From Vreelandella sp031769195 (GTDB taxonomy: Bacteria; Pseudomonadota; Gammaproteobacteria; Pseudomonadales; Halomonadaceae), in assembly GCF_031769195.1 (NCBI RefSeq), contig NZ_JAVHNP010000001.1, positions 558,001 through 622,000 on the forward strand: DNA of 64,000 bases, read 5' to 3'. Below the pieces are notes generated by a model that was not told the origin of the DNA, ran no database searches, and saw only the letters and a program-made list of their open reading frames with translations. The position numbers and the translations under genes were made by a program. Positions 16,093 to 24,161 of the stretch are shown one piece after another (position 1 is the first letter of the stretch; each line of letters begins with the position of its first letter).

Positions 16093-16392
16093 ATGCTTTA
16101 TGCCATTATCAGTGAAGATGTTGCCAACAGCTTAGAGCGCCGCTTGGCCGCCCGCCCTGACCACCTCGCTCGGCTTGAAGCACTGCGCGATGAGGGTCGT
16201 CTTATTCTGGCTGGCCCGCACCCCGCGATTGATTCCGACAACCCCGGCGATGCGGGCTTTAGCGGCAGCCTGGTGGTGGCAGAATTCGACAGTTTAGAAG
16301 ATGCTCAAGCTTGGGCTGACGCTGACCCATACATCATCGCTGGTGTGTATGCCAAGGTAATTGTTAAGCCGTTCAAAAAAGTTTTGCCTTGA
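16093..16392 (+). CDS. yciI: YciI family protein
   Basis: A 99-residue single-domain YCII protein (E. coli YciI has 98). It begins MLYAIISEDVANSLERRLAA and carries the conserved pattern RxxHLxRLexL (RPDHLARLEAL), GRLILAGPHP and FDSLEDAQAWADADPY. The conserved His in PDHL and the Asp in DADPY form the putative active site of this ferredoxin-like fold. The biochemical function is unknown. The ATG at 16093 has GGAGTTATCCCC immediately upstream. Proximity to rnm and yciO repeats the yci grouping of enterobacteria. Confidence 0.93.
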   Translation: MLYAIISEDVANSLERRLAARPDHLARLEALRDEGRLILAGPHPAIDSDNPGDAGFSGSLVVAEFDSLEDAQAWADADPYIIAGVYAKVIVKPFKKVLP

Positions 16393-16414
16393 CCCCTAGG
16401 GGCGAGTGTGGAGG

Positions 16415-16474
16415 GTCCGTCTGCTTTTTCACAGAGCCTGTGGAAAACTCTGTGAAAACCCGGCGGACGCTTTT
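16415..16474. terminator. Long hairpin between yciI and mnmC
   Basis: Perfect 11-bp inner stem TTTTCACAGAG / CTCTGTGAAAA (16426-16436, 16448-16458) with a looser GC-rich outer stem (GTCCG/CGGAC). TTTTCT follows on the plus strand. It is probably the yciI terminator. The loop contains TGTGGAAAA, close to a DnaA box. Confidence 0.5.
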
Positions 16475-16550
16475 CTATAAGCCAGAGATAGCGCCCCGAT
16501 TAACAAATTGATCATTTTTTAACCAACCTTTCTTCACCACGGATGCCCGC

Positions 16551-18590
16551 GTGACTCAACGCCCTGCCCAACACTCAAGCGCCCTGCCACCTTTGGCGGC
16601 ATTAACCGCCCCAACGCTCTCCTGGAACGACACGTCGCCCCATTCTGACGCTTTCGACGACCTCTATTTTTCACGGGAAGATGGCCGCGCAGAGACGGAA
16701 CACGTTTTCTTGGGGGCCAACCGCCTACCGGAGCGTTTTGCAGAGTGGCAGGACACCAGAGCGTTTGTGATTGGCGAGACAGGCTTTGGTACCGGGCTAA
16801 ATATGCTCTGCGCGTGGGCCTGCTTTGAGCAGCACGCCCCTGCCCATGGGCGGCTGCATCTGTTATCCACAGAAAAATTTCCCCTCGACCGTGAGGCGCT
16901 GACCCGCGCCTTGAGCGCTTGGCCGTCGCTGGCGCGTTATTCACAGGTGCTGTGTGCGCTATGGCCAGACGCGGTGAGCGGCGTACACCGCCTGCACCTC
17001 AGCGAGCGTGTCACCCTTGACCTGCACTTTGGCGACACCACCGAACGCCTGAACCTGCTAGAGGGTCAGGTGGATGCTTGGTTTTTAGACGGCTTTGCGC
17101 CCTCTAAAAACCCAGACATGTGGCAACCCGAGCTGTTTGAAGCCATGGCGGCCCGTTCACGCCCCGGTGCCACCTTTGCCACGTTCACCTGTGCAGGCAT
17201 CGTCAAGCGCGGGCTTAAGGCTGCGGGGTTTCACTGGAAGAAAGTGCCTGGCTTTGGCCGCAAGCGTGAAATGCTGGCAGGGGGCATTGAATCTCCCACG
17301 GAAGATGTACGGCGCAGCGCGACGCCCTGGTTCACGCCCCCCGCCCACCGCGACGCCCACCATGTGGTGGTGATCGGCGCAGGCATGGCGGGCAGCAGCG
17401 TAGCGGCAGCCTTGGCAAAGCGCGGCAAGCAGGTCACCGTTATTGAGCGCGATGCCCCTGGGGCAGGCGCTTCTGGCAACCGCCAAGGGGCGCTCTACGT
17501 AAAGCTGGCGGTGGAAACCAACCACCAAAGCCGTGTTTATCTAGCCGGGCTGCTGTATAGCCAGCGCTGGCTGGGCCAACTGGCAGCGGCTTTTCCACAG
17601 GAGCCGCCGCTTTGGCAGCCCTGCGGCGTGCTCCAACTGGCGTTAAGCGATAAAGAGGCAAACCGCCAACAGCGGTTTATGGCCAATCATCCGCTACCAG
17701 AATCGGTGGTGTCGGCACAGAGTGATGCGCTGAGCAGCCTAGCGGGGGTGCCGGTCTCCGCGGCCCACGGGCTCTATTATCCACAGGCTGGGTGGGTACA
17801 GCCGAAAACGCTCTGCGAGCAGCTACTGCAGCACCCCAATATTACGCTGCGCCAAGGCGAGGTCAGCGCGCTGCAACAAACCCAGCAAGCCGCTAAAACG
17901 GCGCAGTGGCAGGTAACGCTAGCCCACGGCGAAACGCTGCAGGCTGATCATGTGGTGGTGGCCACGGCATCGCTGGCGAACCAGTTTGCTCAAACTGCGG
18001 AGCTGCCGTTGCAGCAGGTGCGTGGCCAGGTCAGCGAGCTAACGCTGCCAGAAGGCACCCAAGGGCCTGAAAAAGTAGTGTGCGCGGGAGGCTATGTGTC
18101 GCCAGCGGTGGATAACGTGCTGACCTTTGGCGCAAGCTTCGTGCCCAATAACGCCACAACGCAGGTTGTTGAGGAGGAGCACCAGCGCAATATCGACGAG
18201 CTGCGCCAAGCACTGCCAGCGTGGGTGGCCGCCCTTGAGGCCAGCGGTGTGGCGCTCACCCCGCAACATCTAAAAGGCCGCGCAGCGGTACGCGCTGCCA
18301 GCCCCGACAAAACCCCTTACGCCGGGCCAGTACCCAACGCGGCGGCGTGGCAGCGGGATTACGCTGTGCTGAGTAAAGATGCCTCGAAAGTACCGCCCAT
18401 TATCGGCGAGCACCATTCAGGGCTGTGGATATCCACCGCCCATGGCTCGCGGGGGCTGGCCAGCGCGCCGCTGTGTGCAGAGGTGATCGCGTCGCGCATT
18501 TGCGATGAGCCGCTCCCCCTTGAGCAGCCGCTCATCGACCATTTACACCCAGGGCGGCGGGTGATTAGCGCGCTGGTGCGCGCTCAGTAA
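16551..18590 (+). CDS. mnmC: Bifunctional tRNA mnm5s2U34 methyltransferase / FAD-dependent cmnm5s2U34 oxidoreductase
   Basis: Finishes the wobble-uridine modification mnm5s2U in tRNAs for Lys, Glu and others. It has 679 residues, the usual fused form. The N-terminal SAM methyltransferase (about 1-250) carries GETGFGTGLNML near 75-86 and DAWFLDGFAPSKNPDMW near 178-194. The C-terminal DAO-type FAD oxidoreductase (about 270-650) carries the dinucleotide motif VVVIGAGMAGSSVAAALA near 274-291. The start is GTG at 16551; the nearby ATG at 16543 is out of frame and quickly stopped. Its stop overlaps the convergent UPF0270 gene by 7 bp. Confidence 0.95.
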   Translation: MTQRPAQHSSALPPLAALTAPTLSWNDTSPHSDAFDDLYFSREDGRAETEHVFLGANRLPERFAEWQDTRAFVIGETGFGTGLNMLCAWACFEQHAPAHGRLHLLSTEKFPLDREALTRALSAWPSLARYSQVLCALWPDAVSGVHRLHLSERVTLDLHFGDTTERLNLLEGQVDAWFLDGFAPSKNPDMWQPELFEAMAARSRPGATFATFTCAGIVKRGLKAAGFHWKKVPGFGRKREMLAGGIESPTEDVRRSATPWFTPPAHRDAHHVVVIGAGMAGSSVAAALAKRGKQVTVIERDAPGAGASGNRQGALYVKLAVETNHQSRVYLAGLLYSQRWLGQLAAAFPQEPPLWQPCGVLQLALSDKEANRQQRFMANHPLPESVVSAQSDALSSLAGVPVSAAHGLYYPQAGWVQPKTLCEQLLQHPNITLRQGEVSALQQTQQAAKTAQWQVTLAHGETLQADHVVVATASLANQFAQTAELPLQQVRGQVSELTLPEGTQGPEKVVCAGGYVSPAVDNVLTFGASFVPNNATTQVVEEEHQRNIDELRQALPAWVAALEASGVALTPQHLKGRAAVRAASPDKTPYAGPVPNAAAWQRDYAVLSKDASKVPPIIGEHHSGLWISTAHGSRGLASAPLCAEVIASRICDEPLPLEQPLIDHLHPGRRVISALVRAQ

Positions 18591-18856
18591 TCGCCCTCTT
18601 CCTCGTCATCCGCCAACTCTCGCCCAAAGGCGCGCCACTGGGCGAGAGTCATCACTTCGGTCATTTCAAGCTCTAGGTCATGGGCAATAATCAGCTCATG
18701 GCGCTCTAACTGCTGCTTAAGCTCAGCGACCCAGCCACTCATGCCTGAGCCGGTATCGGTGGTGTCGTAGCCTTGCCGAGTCACAAACGCTTCCAACAGC
18801 GCGGTGAGCGTCTCGGGCGGAAGCATCCGCGCGGGTACTTCGATAAATCGGCTCAT
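18584..18856 (-). CDS. UPF0270/YheU-like family protein
   Basis: A 90-residue protein. The core IEVPARMLPPETLTALLEAF then VTRQGYDTTD resembles E. coli YheU (UPF0270) with its PETLxNLLxxFVxREGTDYG pattern, followed by a KQQLERHELIIAHD strand and an acidic tail. The function is unknown. The ATG at 18856 overlaps the ligA stop as ATGA, so it is translationally coupled to ligA. An ATG five codons upstream inside ligA is less likely. It converges on mnmC with a 7-bp tail overlap. Confidence 0.75.
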   Translation of the reverse strand: MSRFIEVPARMLPPETLTALLEAFVTRQGYDTTDTGSGMSGWVAELKQQLERHELIIAHDLELEMTEVMTLAQWRAFGRELADDEEEGDY

Positions 18857-20901
18857 TCGCCCTGCTCCCATGCGGTTAAACGTTCCATAAAGGTGGCTTC
18901 ATCAATCACCTCAACCCCTAGCTGCTCGGCTTTGGTGAGCTTGCTGCCCGCCGCTTCACCGGCCACGAGGCAGGTGGTTTTTTTCGATACGCTGCCCGCC
19001 ACTTTGGCCCCAAGCGCCTGGAGGCGTGCTTTGCCTTCATCGCGGGTCATGCTCTCCATGGCACCGGTGAGCACCCAGGTTTGGCCTTCTAAGGGCGTGG
19101 GGCCTTGGGTCACTTCAGCCTCTTGCCAAGTAATGCCCGCCTCAATCAGCGCCTGCAGCGTTTCTAGGTTGTGGGGCTGACGAAAAAACGTATGAATATG
19201 CTTGGCAACGATGGGGCCTACGTCATTCACCGCTTCCAGCGCCGATTGATCCGCGTCTTGCAGCGCTTGCAGCGTGCCGAAGTGGCTGGCCACGTTCGCT
19301 GCGGTGGCTTCGCCTACCTCACGAATACCCAAGGCGTAGATAAACCGCGCTAGCGTGGTCTGCTTGGCCTTCTCTAAGGCATTGACCAGATTCGTCGCGG
19401 ACTTTTCACCCATCCGTGGCAGGCTCTTTAGCTGCTCCACGCTGAGATGGAAGAGATCAGCAGGCGTTTTCACCCACTCCAGATCCACCAACTGCTCAAT
19501 CAGCTTCTCGCCCAGGCCATCCACGTCCAGCGCTTTCCGGCTGGCAAAGTGTTTTAACGCCTCTTTGCGCTGAGCCGCGCAGTAAAGCCCGCCGGAGCAG
19601 CGGGCGACTGCCTCGCCTTCCAGGCGTTCGATATCCGAGCCGCATACCGGGCAGTGGTTAGGAAAGGTAATCGCGCGGGCATCCGCCGGGCGCTTCTCTT
19701 CATCCACGCGGACCACCTGCGGAATAACATCCCCAGCGCGGCGAATCGCCACCGTATCGCCAATCATCACGCCTAAACGGGTAATCTCATCGGCATTATG
19801 CAGCGTGGCATTCGACACGGTAACGCCCGCCACAGTGACGGGCGCAAGGCGAGCCACTGGCGTAATCGCCCCGGTGCGGCCTACCTGAAATTCCACATCG
19901 TTAAGAGTCGTAACTTCTTCTTGAGCGGGGAATTTAAACGCCACCGCCCAACGCGGCGCGCGGGCCACAAAGCCTAGCTCCCGCTGGTGGCGCAGGTCGT
20001 TGACCTTAATCACCACGCCATCAATGTCATAGCCGAGCTGGTCGCGTTTAGCGCCGAGCTGCTCGCAGTAATCTGCCACGGCGCTGGGGCCGCGCATCGT
20101 GGTGAGCTCTGCACTAGTGCGAAAGCCCCAATCTTTGAGTCTTTCCATTTGCCGACTATGCGTTGGCAGAACGCTATCATCCAAGTTCGCCATATCGATT
20201 CGGGCTACTTGATACGCATGAAACTCTAGCGGGCGAGTGGCCGTAATGCGCGGGTCGAGCTGGCGCAGGCTACCGGCCGCGGCGTTGCGCGGGTTGGCAA
20301 ATACTTTGCTGCCTTCTTCTCTGGCGCGCTCATTGAGCGCTTCGAAGCCGGAGTGGCGCATGATCACTTCACCGCGCACTTCCAACAGCTCAGGCACGTG
20401 GCGGCCCATAAGCTTCAGCGGTACCGAGCGCAGGGTACGCAGGTTCGAGGTAATGCCTTCTCCAGTGCGGCCATCGCCTCGCGTGGCACCGCTGACTAAC
20501 ACGCCCTGTTCATACACCAACGAGACCGCCGCGCCATCCAGTTTTGGCTCGCAGCTAAACTCAATCTCCTCTGTCTGGCACTCCAAGCGTTCGGCCACGC
20601 GTTCAGCAAAAGCCAGCAAATCGTCGCGGCTAAAGGCGTTATCCAACGAGAGCATGGGAAGTGCGTGGGCCACTTCAGGAAAGCCGTCTGCTGGAGCGGC
20701 GCCGACCCGCTGGGTGGGAGAATCAGGGGACACCTGATCAGGGTACTCGCTCTCTAGCTGCTTTAAACGCTGCAGCTTACGATCGTAATCCGCATCTGTA
20801 AGCGTCGGTTCGTCTAGCACGTAGTAGCGGTGATTGGCGTCGTCCAGATCAGCGCGCAGTTGGCTAATTTCTTCTAATACAGAGGGGGCAGGCTGACTCA
20901 T
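18853..20901 (-). CDS. ligA: NAD-dependent DNA ligase
   Basis: Seals nicks using NAD+ in replication and repair. It has 682 residues with the standard domain order: Ia (LRADLDDANHRYYVLDEP), adenylation domain with the nucleophile K120 in EPKLDG, OB fold, four-Cys zinc finger (CPVCGSD then CSGGLYCAAQ), helix-hairpin-helix repeats, and a C-terminal BRCT domain (about 598-675, WVLTGAMESMTRDEGK). It lies downstream of zipA, as in Pseudomonas, but a strong terminator separates them here. A separate promoter in the 89-bp gap, or read-through, must drive it. Confidence 0.97.
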   Translation of the reverse strand: MSQPAPSVLEEISQLRADLDDANHRYYVLDEPTLTDADYDRKLQRLKQLESEYPDQVSPDSPTQRVGAAPADGFPEVAHALPMLSLDNAFSRDDLLAFAERVAERLECQTEEIEFSCEPKLDGAAVSLVYEQGVLVSGATRGDGRTGEGITSNLRTLRSVPLKLMGRHVPELLEVRGEVIMRHSGFEALNERAREEGSKVFANPRNAAAGSLRQLDPRITATRPLEFHAYQVARIDMANLDDSVLPTHSRQMERLKDWGFRTSAELTTMRGPSAVADYCEQLGAKRDQLGYDIDGVVIKVNDLRHQRELGFVARAPRWAVAFKFPAQEEVTTLNDVEFQVGRTGAITPVARLAPVTVAGVTVSNATLHNADEITRLGVMIGDTVAIRRAGDVIPQVVRVDEEKRPADARAITFPNHCPVCGSDIERLEGEAVARCSGGLYCAAQRKEALKHFASRKALDVDGLGEKLIEQLVDLEWVKTPADLFHLSVEQLKSLPRMGEKSATNLVNALEKAKQTTLARFIYALGIREVGEATAANVASHFGTLQALQDADQSALEAVNDVGPIVAKHIHTFFRQPHNLETLQALIEAGITWQEAEVTQGPTPLEGQTWVLTGAMESMTRDEGKARLQALGAKVAGSVSKKTTCLVAGEAAGSKLTKAEQLGVEVIDEATFMERLTAWEQGE

Positions 20902-20944
20902 TCAGAGGTTCCGAAGACAAATAAAACAGGTATTTAGTAACAAA

Positions 20945-20975
20945 AACACCCGCCTTCTATAAGAAGGCGGGTGTT
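20945..20975 (-). terminator. Rho-independent terminator after zipA
   Basis: Perfect 14-bp stem AACACCCGCCTTCT / AGAAGGCGGGTGTT with a 3-nt loop, followed on the minus strand by TTTTTGTT. It lies between zipA and ligA, so it could attenuate ligA transcription. Confidence 0.85.
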
Positions 20976-20990
20976 CACGCAACGCGGTGT

Positions 20991-22850
20991 TTAGCGGGCC
21001 TGCATATGGCGGTGCAGGCGGTGGCGACGCTCAAACTCATGAACACGCTGCCGCGCAAACTCGATGGTTTGTGCCGTCATCACGCTGCGATTTTCATCTT
21101 TCAGCTCACCGCCCATATGGCGCACCACCACCATGGCCGTTTCCACCATCGCCTCGAAGGCAGCGGAGCTATCGACCGCACCGGGCAGCGGCATTAAGAA
21201 CGTGATGCCGGGGGTGACAAACTCATCCATCTCTTCAATCGGGAAGGAGCCAGGCTTCAGTACGTTCACCATGGAGAACTGTAGCTCGCTATCTGGGCTT
21301 TCCGTTTCAAAACGATGGAACACACCCATGGTTCGGCTGTAGCGAAGCCCACAGGCCATAATAAGTTCAAGCAGTTTGCCGCCATCAAAACCATCTGGGT
21401 CGCGGGACAACACGCTAATCACGACCATTTCATCGGCGTTAGCCAACGTTTCTTTGGCGTGTTCGCCATTCACATCGTGGCGAAGGGCTTTTTCCAAGGT
21501 AGGATGCGCGCGCACCACATTATCCTGCGCCGCGATATCGTCTTCATACTCAACGCCATACTCGTCGTCAAACGCTTGGTAGTGCTCTTCATAGCGGTTG
21601 ACACGACTGTCTTCGTAGCGATCAAGCTCAGGTTCTGCGGGCATTGCCTGCATGGCTTCACGTTTCGCTGCGGCTTCGCTGGCAGCCGCTTCGCGAGCGT
21701 TCGCTTTCTCTTGGGCAATGCGGGCTTTTTCCGCTTCAGCCGCTTGCTTCGCTTCGCGGCGCTGCTCGGCTTCTAGCGCTTTACGCTCTGCTTTTTGCTT
21801 GGCCAGGGCTTCGGCACGTTTGGCCTTTTCGGCTTTTTTAATCGCCTTCTCTTTACGGCGCTCAATAATACGACGCTTAAAGGAGCGGCCTATGCCTTCA
21901 AAATCGACTAACCGGTACTCGTCGATTTCGTCATCGTCTAGTTCGTGGTCACCCGCTGTGTCAGCGCGTAGCTGGCGGCGTTTAGGGGCATCGGAGCCAT
22001 GCTTGGCGAACACAGCATCTTCCGGCTCAGCACGCAGCACCGGCTCTGAATCAAGCGTAGGAACCGGCTCTTCAGCAGTGGTTGCCTCCGTCTTAGTGGC
22101 CGTTGGCTCTGGTTGGGTGCTTGGCTCAGCCTTAAGGGCAGGTTCCTGTGCTTCCTGAGACTCAGGAGGTGGCTCGGCGGTTAACGCAGGTTCTGGCTGA
22201 AGCTGAGGAGCGGGGGCAACCGCTTCAGCCGCTGGCGCTGTTTCAGGCGCTGCGGCAACAGCAGGCTCGGGTGGCCGTGTAGCCGCGACCGGTGCTTCTT
22301 CTACCGGCTGAGCAGGTGCTTTTGCTACGTCTGCTTCCCGTTCGTCCGTCGCAAAAAGGCTGGGCTCGCGACGTGGTGGCTCGCTTTTCTCTGCCACAGG
22401 AGCTTTAGAGGCAGGAGGTTTGGAAACAGGACCTTTGGAAATGGGGGCTTTTGCGACAGTGGCTTTCGCAGCAGCCTCTGTGGGCGCTGCCACTGACCCA
22501 GTAGGTGCCGATTTGGTGGTCGCTTTTTTAAACGAGCGGCGGAAATCCGACAGCACCTTGGAAGGCCCAGGATGCTCTTGGCGCTCTAGTTTAGGTTTAC
22601 GGCCAAGCCCGCTGTAATCCGCAGGCTTAACCACCCGAGCGCCGCCGTTAGGCAGTTCCCAATTGATTTCGGCTTCTTTCGCCTCGTCGTCTAACTCTTC
22701 TAGCTTCGCGGTGGGTAAATCCTTTACCGCTTGGTCTAGTCGGGGCACACGACGCTGACGCTGGAGCCTTCGCACACCGTCGACAACGATCAGCGAAACC
22801 AGAGCCAGTCCTAGAATGATTAACCACTCTCTTAATTCCATGTCGAGCAT
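20991..22850 (-). CDS. zipA: Cell-division protein ZipA, unusually long
   Basis: Inner-membrane anchor that binds FtsZ at the division ring. About 619 residues against roughly 300 in E. coli. The N-terminal transmembrane helix (REWLIILGLALVSLIVVDGV) resembles Pseudomonas ZipA. The C-terminal FtsZ-binding ZipA_C domain spans about 475-605 (VISVLSRDPDGFDGGKLLEL, MGVFHRFE, LPGAV). Between them lie a Pro/Ala/Glu-rich linker (about 90-300) and a Lys/Ala/Glu coiled-coil-like stretch (about 325-400) reminiscent of TolA. The start is uncertain among ATGs at 22862, 22850 and 22841; 22850 best matches relatives. It is separated from smc by a LysR/dehydratase pair. Confidence 0.9.
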   Translation of the reverse strand: MLDMELREWLIILGLALVSLIVVDGVRRLQRQRRVPRLDQAVKDLPTAKLEELDDEAKEAEINWELPNGGARVVKPADYSGLGRKPKLERQEHPGPSKVLSDFRRSFKKATTKSAPTGSVAAPTEAAAKATVAKAPISKGPVSKPPASKAPVAEKSEPPRREPSLFATDEREADVAKAPAQPVEEAPVAATRPPEPAVAAAPETAPAAEAVAPAPQLQPEPALTAEPPPESQEAQEPALKAEPSTQPEPTATKTEATTAEEPVPTLDSEPVLRAEPEDAVFAKHGSDAPKRRQLRADTAGDHELDDDEIDEYRLVDFEGIGRSFKRRIIERRKEKAIKKAEKAKRAEALAKQKAERKALEAEQRREAKQAAEAEKARIAQEKANAREAAASEAAAKREAMQAMPAEPELDRYEDSRVNRYEEHYQAFDDEYGVEYEDDIAAQDNVVRAHPTLEKALRHDVNGEHAKETLANADEMVVISVLSRDPDGFDGGKLLELIMACGLRYSRTMGVFHRFETESPDSELQFSMVNVLKPGSFPIEEMDEFVTPGITFLMPLPGAVDSSAAFEAMVETAMVVVRHMGGELKDENRSVMTAQTIEFARQRVHEFERRHRLHRHMQAR

Positions 22851-23153
22851 TCCATGGGTCATCTAACCGGTTACTTAGGCGAAGTACGTGCCACAACGCC
22901 AGAATATGGGAACCTTCTTATGAATCGATATTTAGCCTCAAGCATAGCGCGGTTGCTACGAAAAGGGCCAATTTTTGCTAATTTTCACACGTTTGAACAA
23001 GTATGAGGGCTTTTTAGGCGAATTTTTCGACCTTATCAACCATCAAAAGTGCCATTTCAGCGTTAATTTGCTCTACCCCCTACCTCTATAGGCTCGCAAA
23101 GCAATTTTCTTACACACCGATACGTGCACAACTCACCTTATTTAAACGTTATG
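22851..23153. other. Intergenic region between zipA and the LysR gene
   Basis: About 300 bp, AT-richer than its flanks. It must contain the zipA promoter (minus strand): TTGAGG followed after 15 bp by TAAGAA is the best candidate I see, and it is weak. No convincing gene, RNA or terminator is visible. Confidence 0.4.
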
Positions 23154-24062
23154 TTAGTGAGGATAAGGCACTTCTGCGAGTTTCTTCCAGAAAGCCTCTG
23201 CCACGGAACTGCTGAGCTGACGAGGCCGTGTTAGCTGGATATCTACCGGCACATCCCACTCAGGCGACAGCGCGCGTACCAACCGCCCTTCCGCAACCTC
23301 CTGTTCCGAAAGGCTTTCAGGAAGCCATGCCATGCCTTTATTCTCCAGCGCCATTGACATCAGCACCGCAGCCAAGTGGCTGCTAAAGTGCGCTGGGCGC
23401 GCTAATAGAGGCAAACGCATTGTCACATTTTTTCGCTGATTTAAATGATGGGCCAGGATACGCCCCAGCCCAGAAGCCTCAGTGTAGGCCAAATAAGGAA
23501 ATTTCTGGAAAGCTGACGTGTGGTGCAATTCTTTGCCAACCAAGGGAATCAATCGGTCATGGCCAATACAGAGCGTTTCAAACTGCTCCGTCGCCAATAG
23601 TGAATGTACCGCCGGGTCACGGTGGCTCAACAGAAACTGGGCAGCGCCTTGCAGCAGAAGTTGTTCACAGGCGGCCATGGTATCGGAATGCAGCTGTACC
23701 GAATGCAGCAACGCGCCTTGTTCTAGCTGGCGCACCCAGCGCGGAAAAAAGGTAAAAGAGAGCGAATGCGTCGCTGCAAACTGCAGCGTATTGCTCGCTT
23801 TGTTCGCAATATTTTGCGCATCGCTTCGTAACCGATAAAGACGCGTTACCGCATCCTGCGCCCCAGATTGAATGTACTGCCCTGCCTCCGTTAAATGCGT
23901 GCCCTGAGACGTACGTACAAAGAGCGCAACACCGATCCACTGTTCAAGTGAGCGGATGCGCCTGCTGAACGCGGGCTGGGTGACATGGCGTGCTTGGGCG
24001 GCGCGCACAAAGCTGCCTTGTTCAGCCAGCGCATTGAAGTCTTCTAACCAAACCAATTCCAT
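23154..24062 (-). CDS. LysR-type transcriptional regulator
   Basis: A 302-residue LysR regulator. The N-terminal winged helix-turn-helix begins MELVWLEDFNALAEQGSFVR and continues AARHVTQPAFSRRIRSLEQW (about 17-40). It is followed by the substrate-binding domain (about 90-295). The frame is open 14 codons upstream, but the LEDFNALAEQGSF start is conserved across the family, so the ATG at 24062 is chosen. It is divergent from the tartrate dehydratase gene with a 99-bp gap, the classic arrangement for a pathway-specific activator responding to the substrate. The inducer is inferred, not shown. Confidence 0.9.
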   Translation of the reverse strand: MELVWLEDFNALAEQGSFVRAAQARHVTQPAFSRRIRSLEQWIGVALFVRTSQGTHLTEAGQYIQSGAQDAVTRLYRLRSDAQNIANKASNTLQFAATHSLSFTFFPRWVRQLEQGALLHSVQLHSDTMAACEQLLLQGAAQFLLSHRDPAVHSLLATEQFETLCIGHDRLIPLVGKELHHTSAFQKFPYLAYTEASGLGRILAHHLNQRKNVTMRLPLLARPAHFSSHLAAVLMSMALENKGMAWLPESLSEQEVAEGRLVRALSPEWDVPVDIQLTRPRQLSSSVAEAFWKKLAEVPYPH

Positions 24063-24161
24063 AAAGCAATGCCGTTTCAGCATGGGAGGCGAGAGTAATA
24101 GCATTGGTCGACATCGGTTGTCACGCTTATCGTGGAGCCATCACCCACTGAGGAGTTGCCC

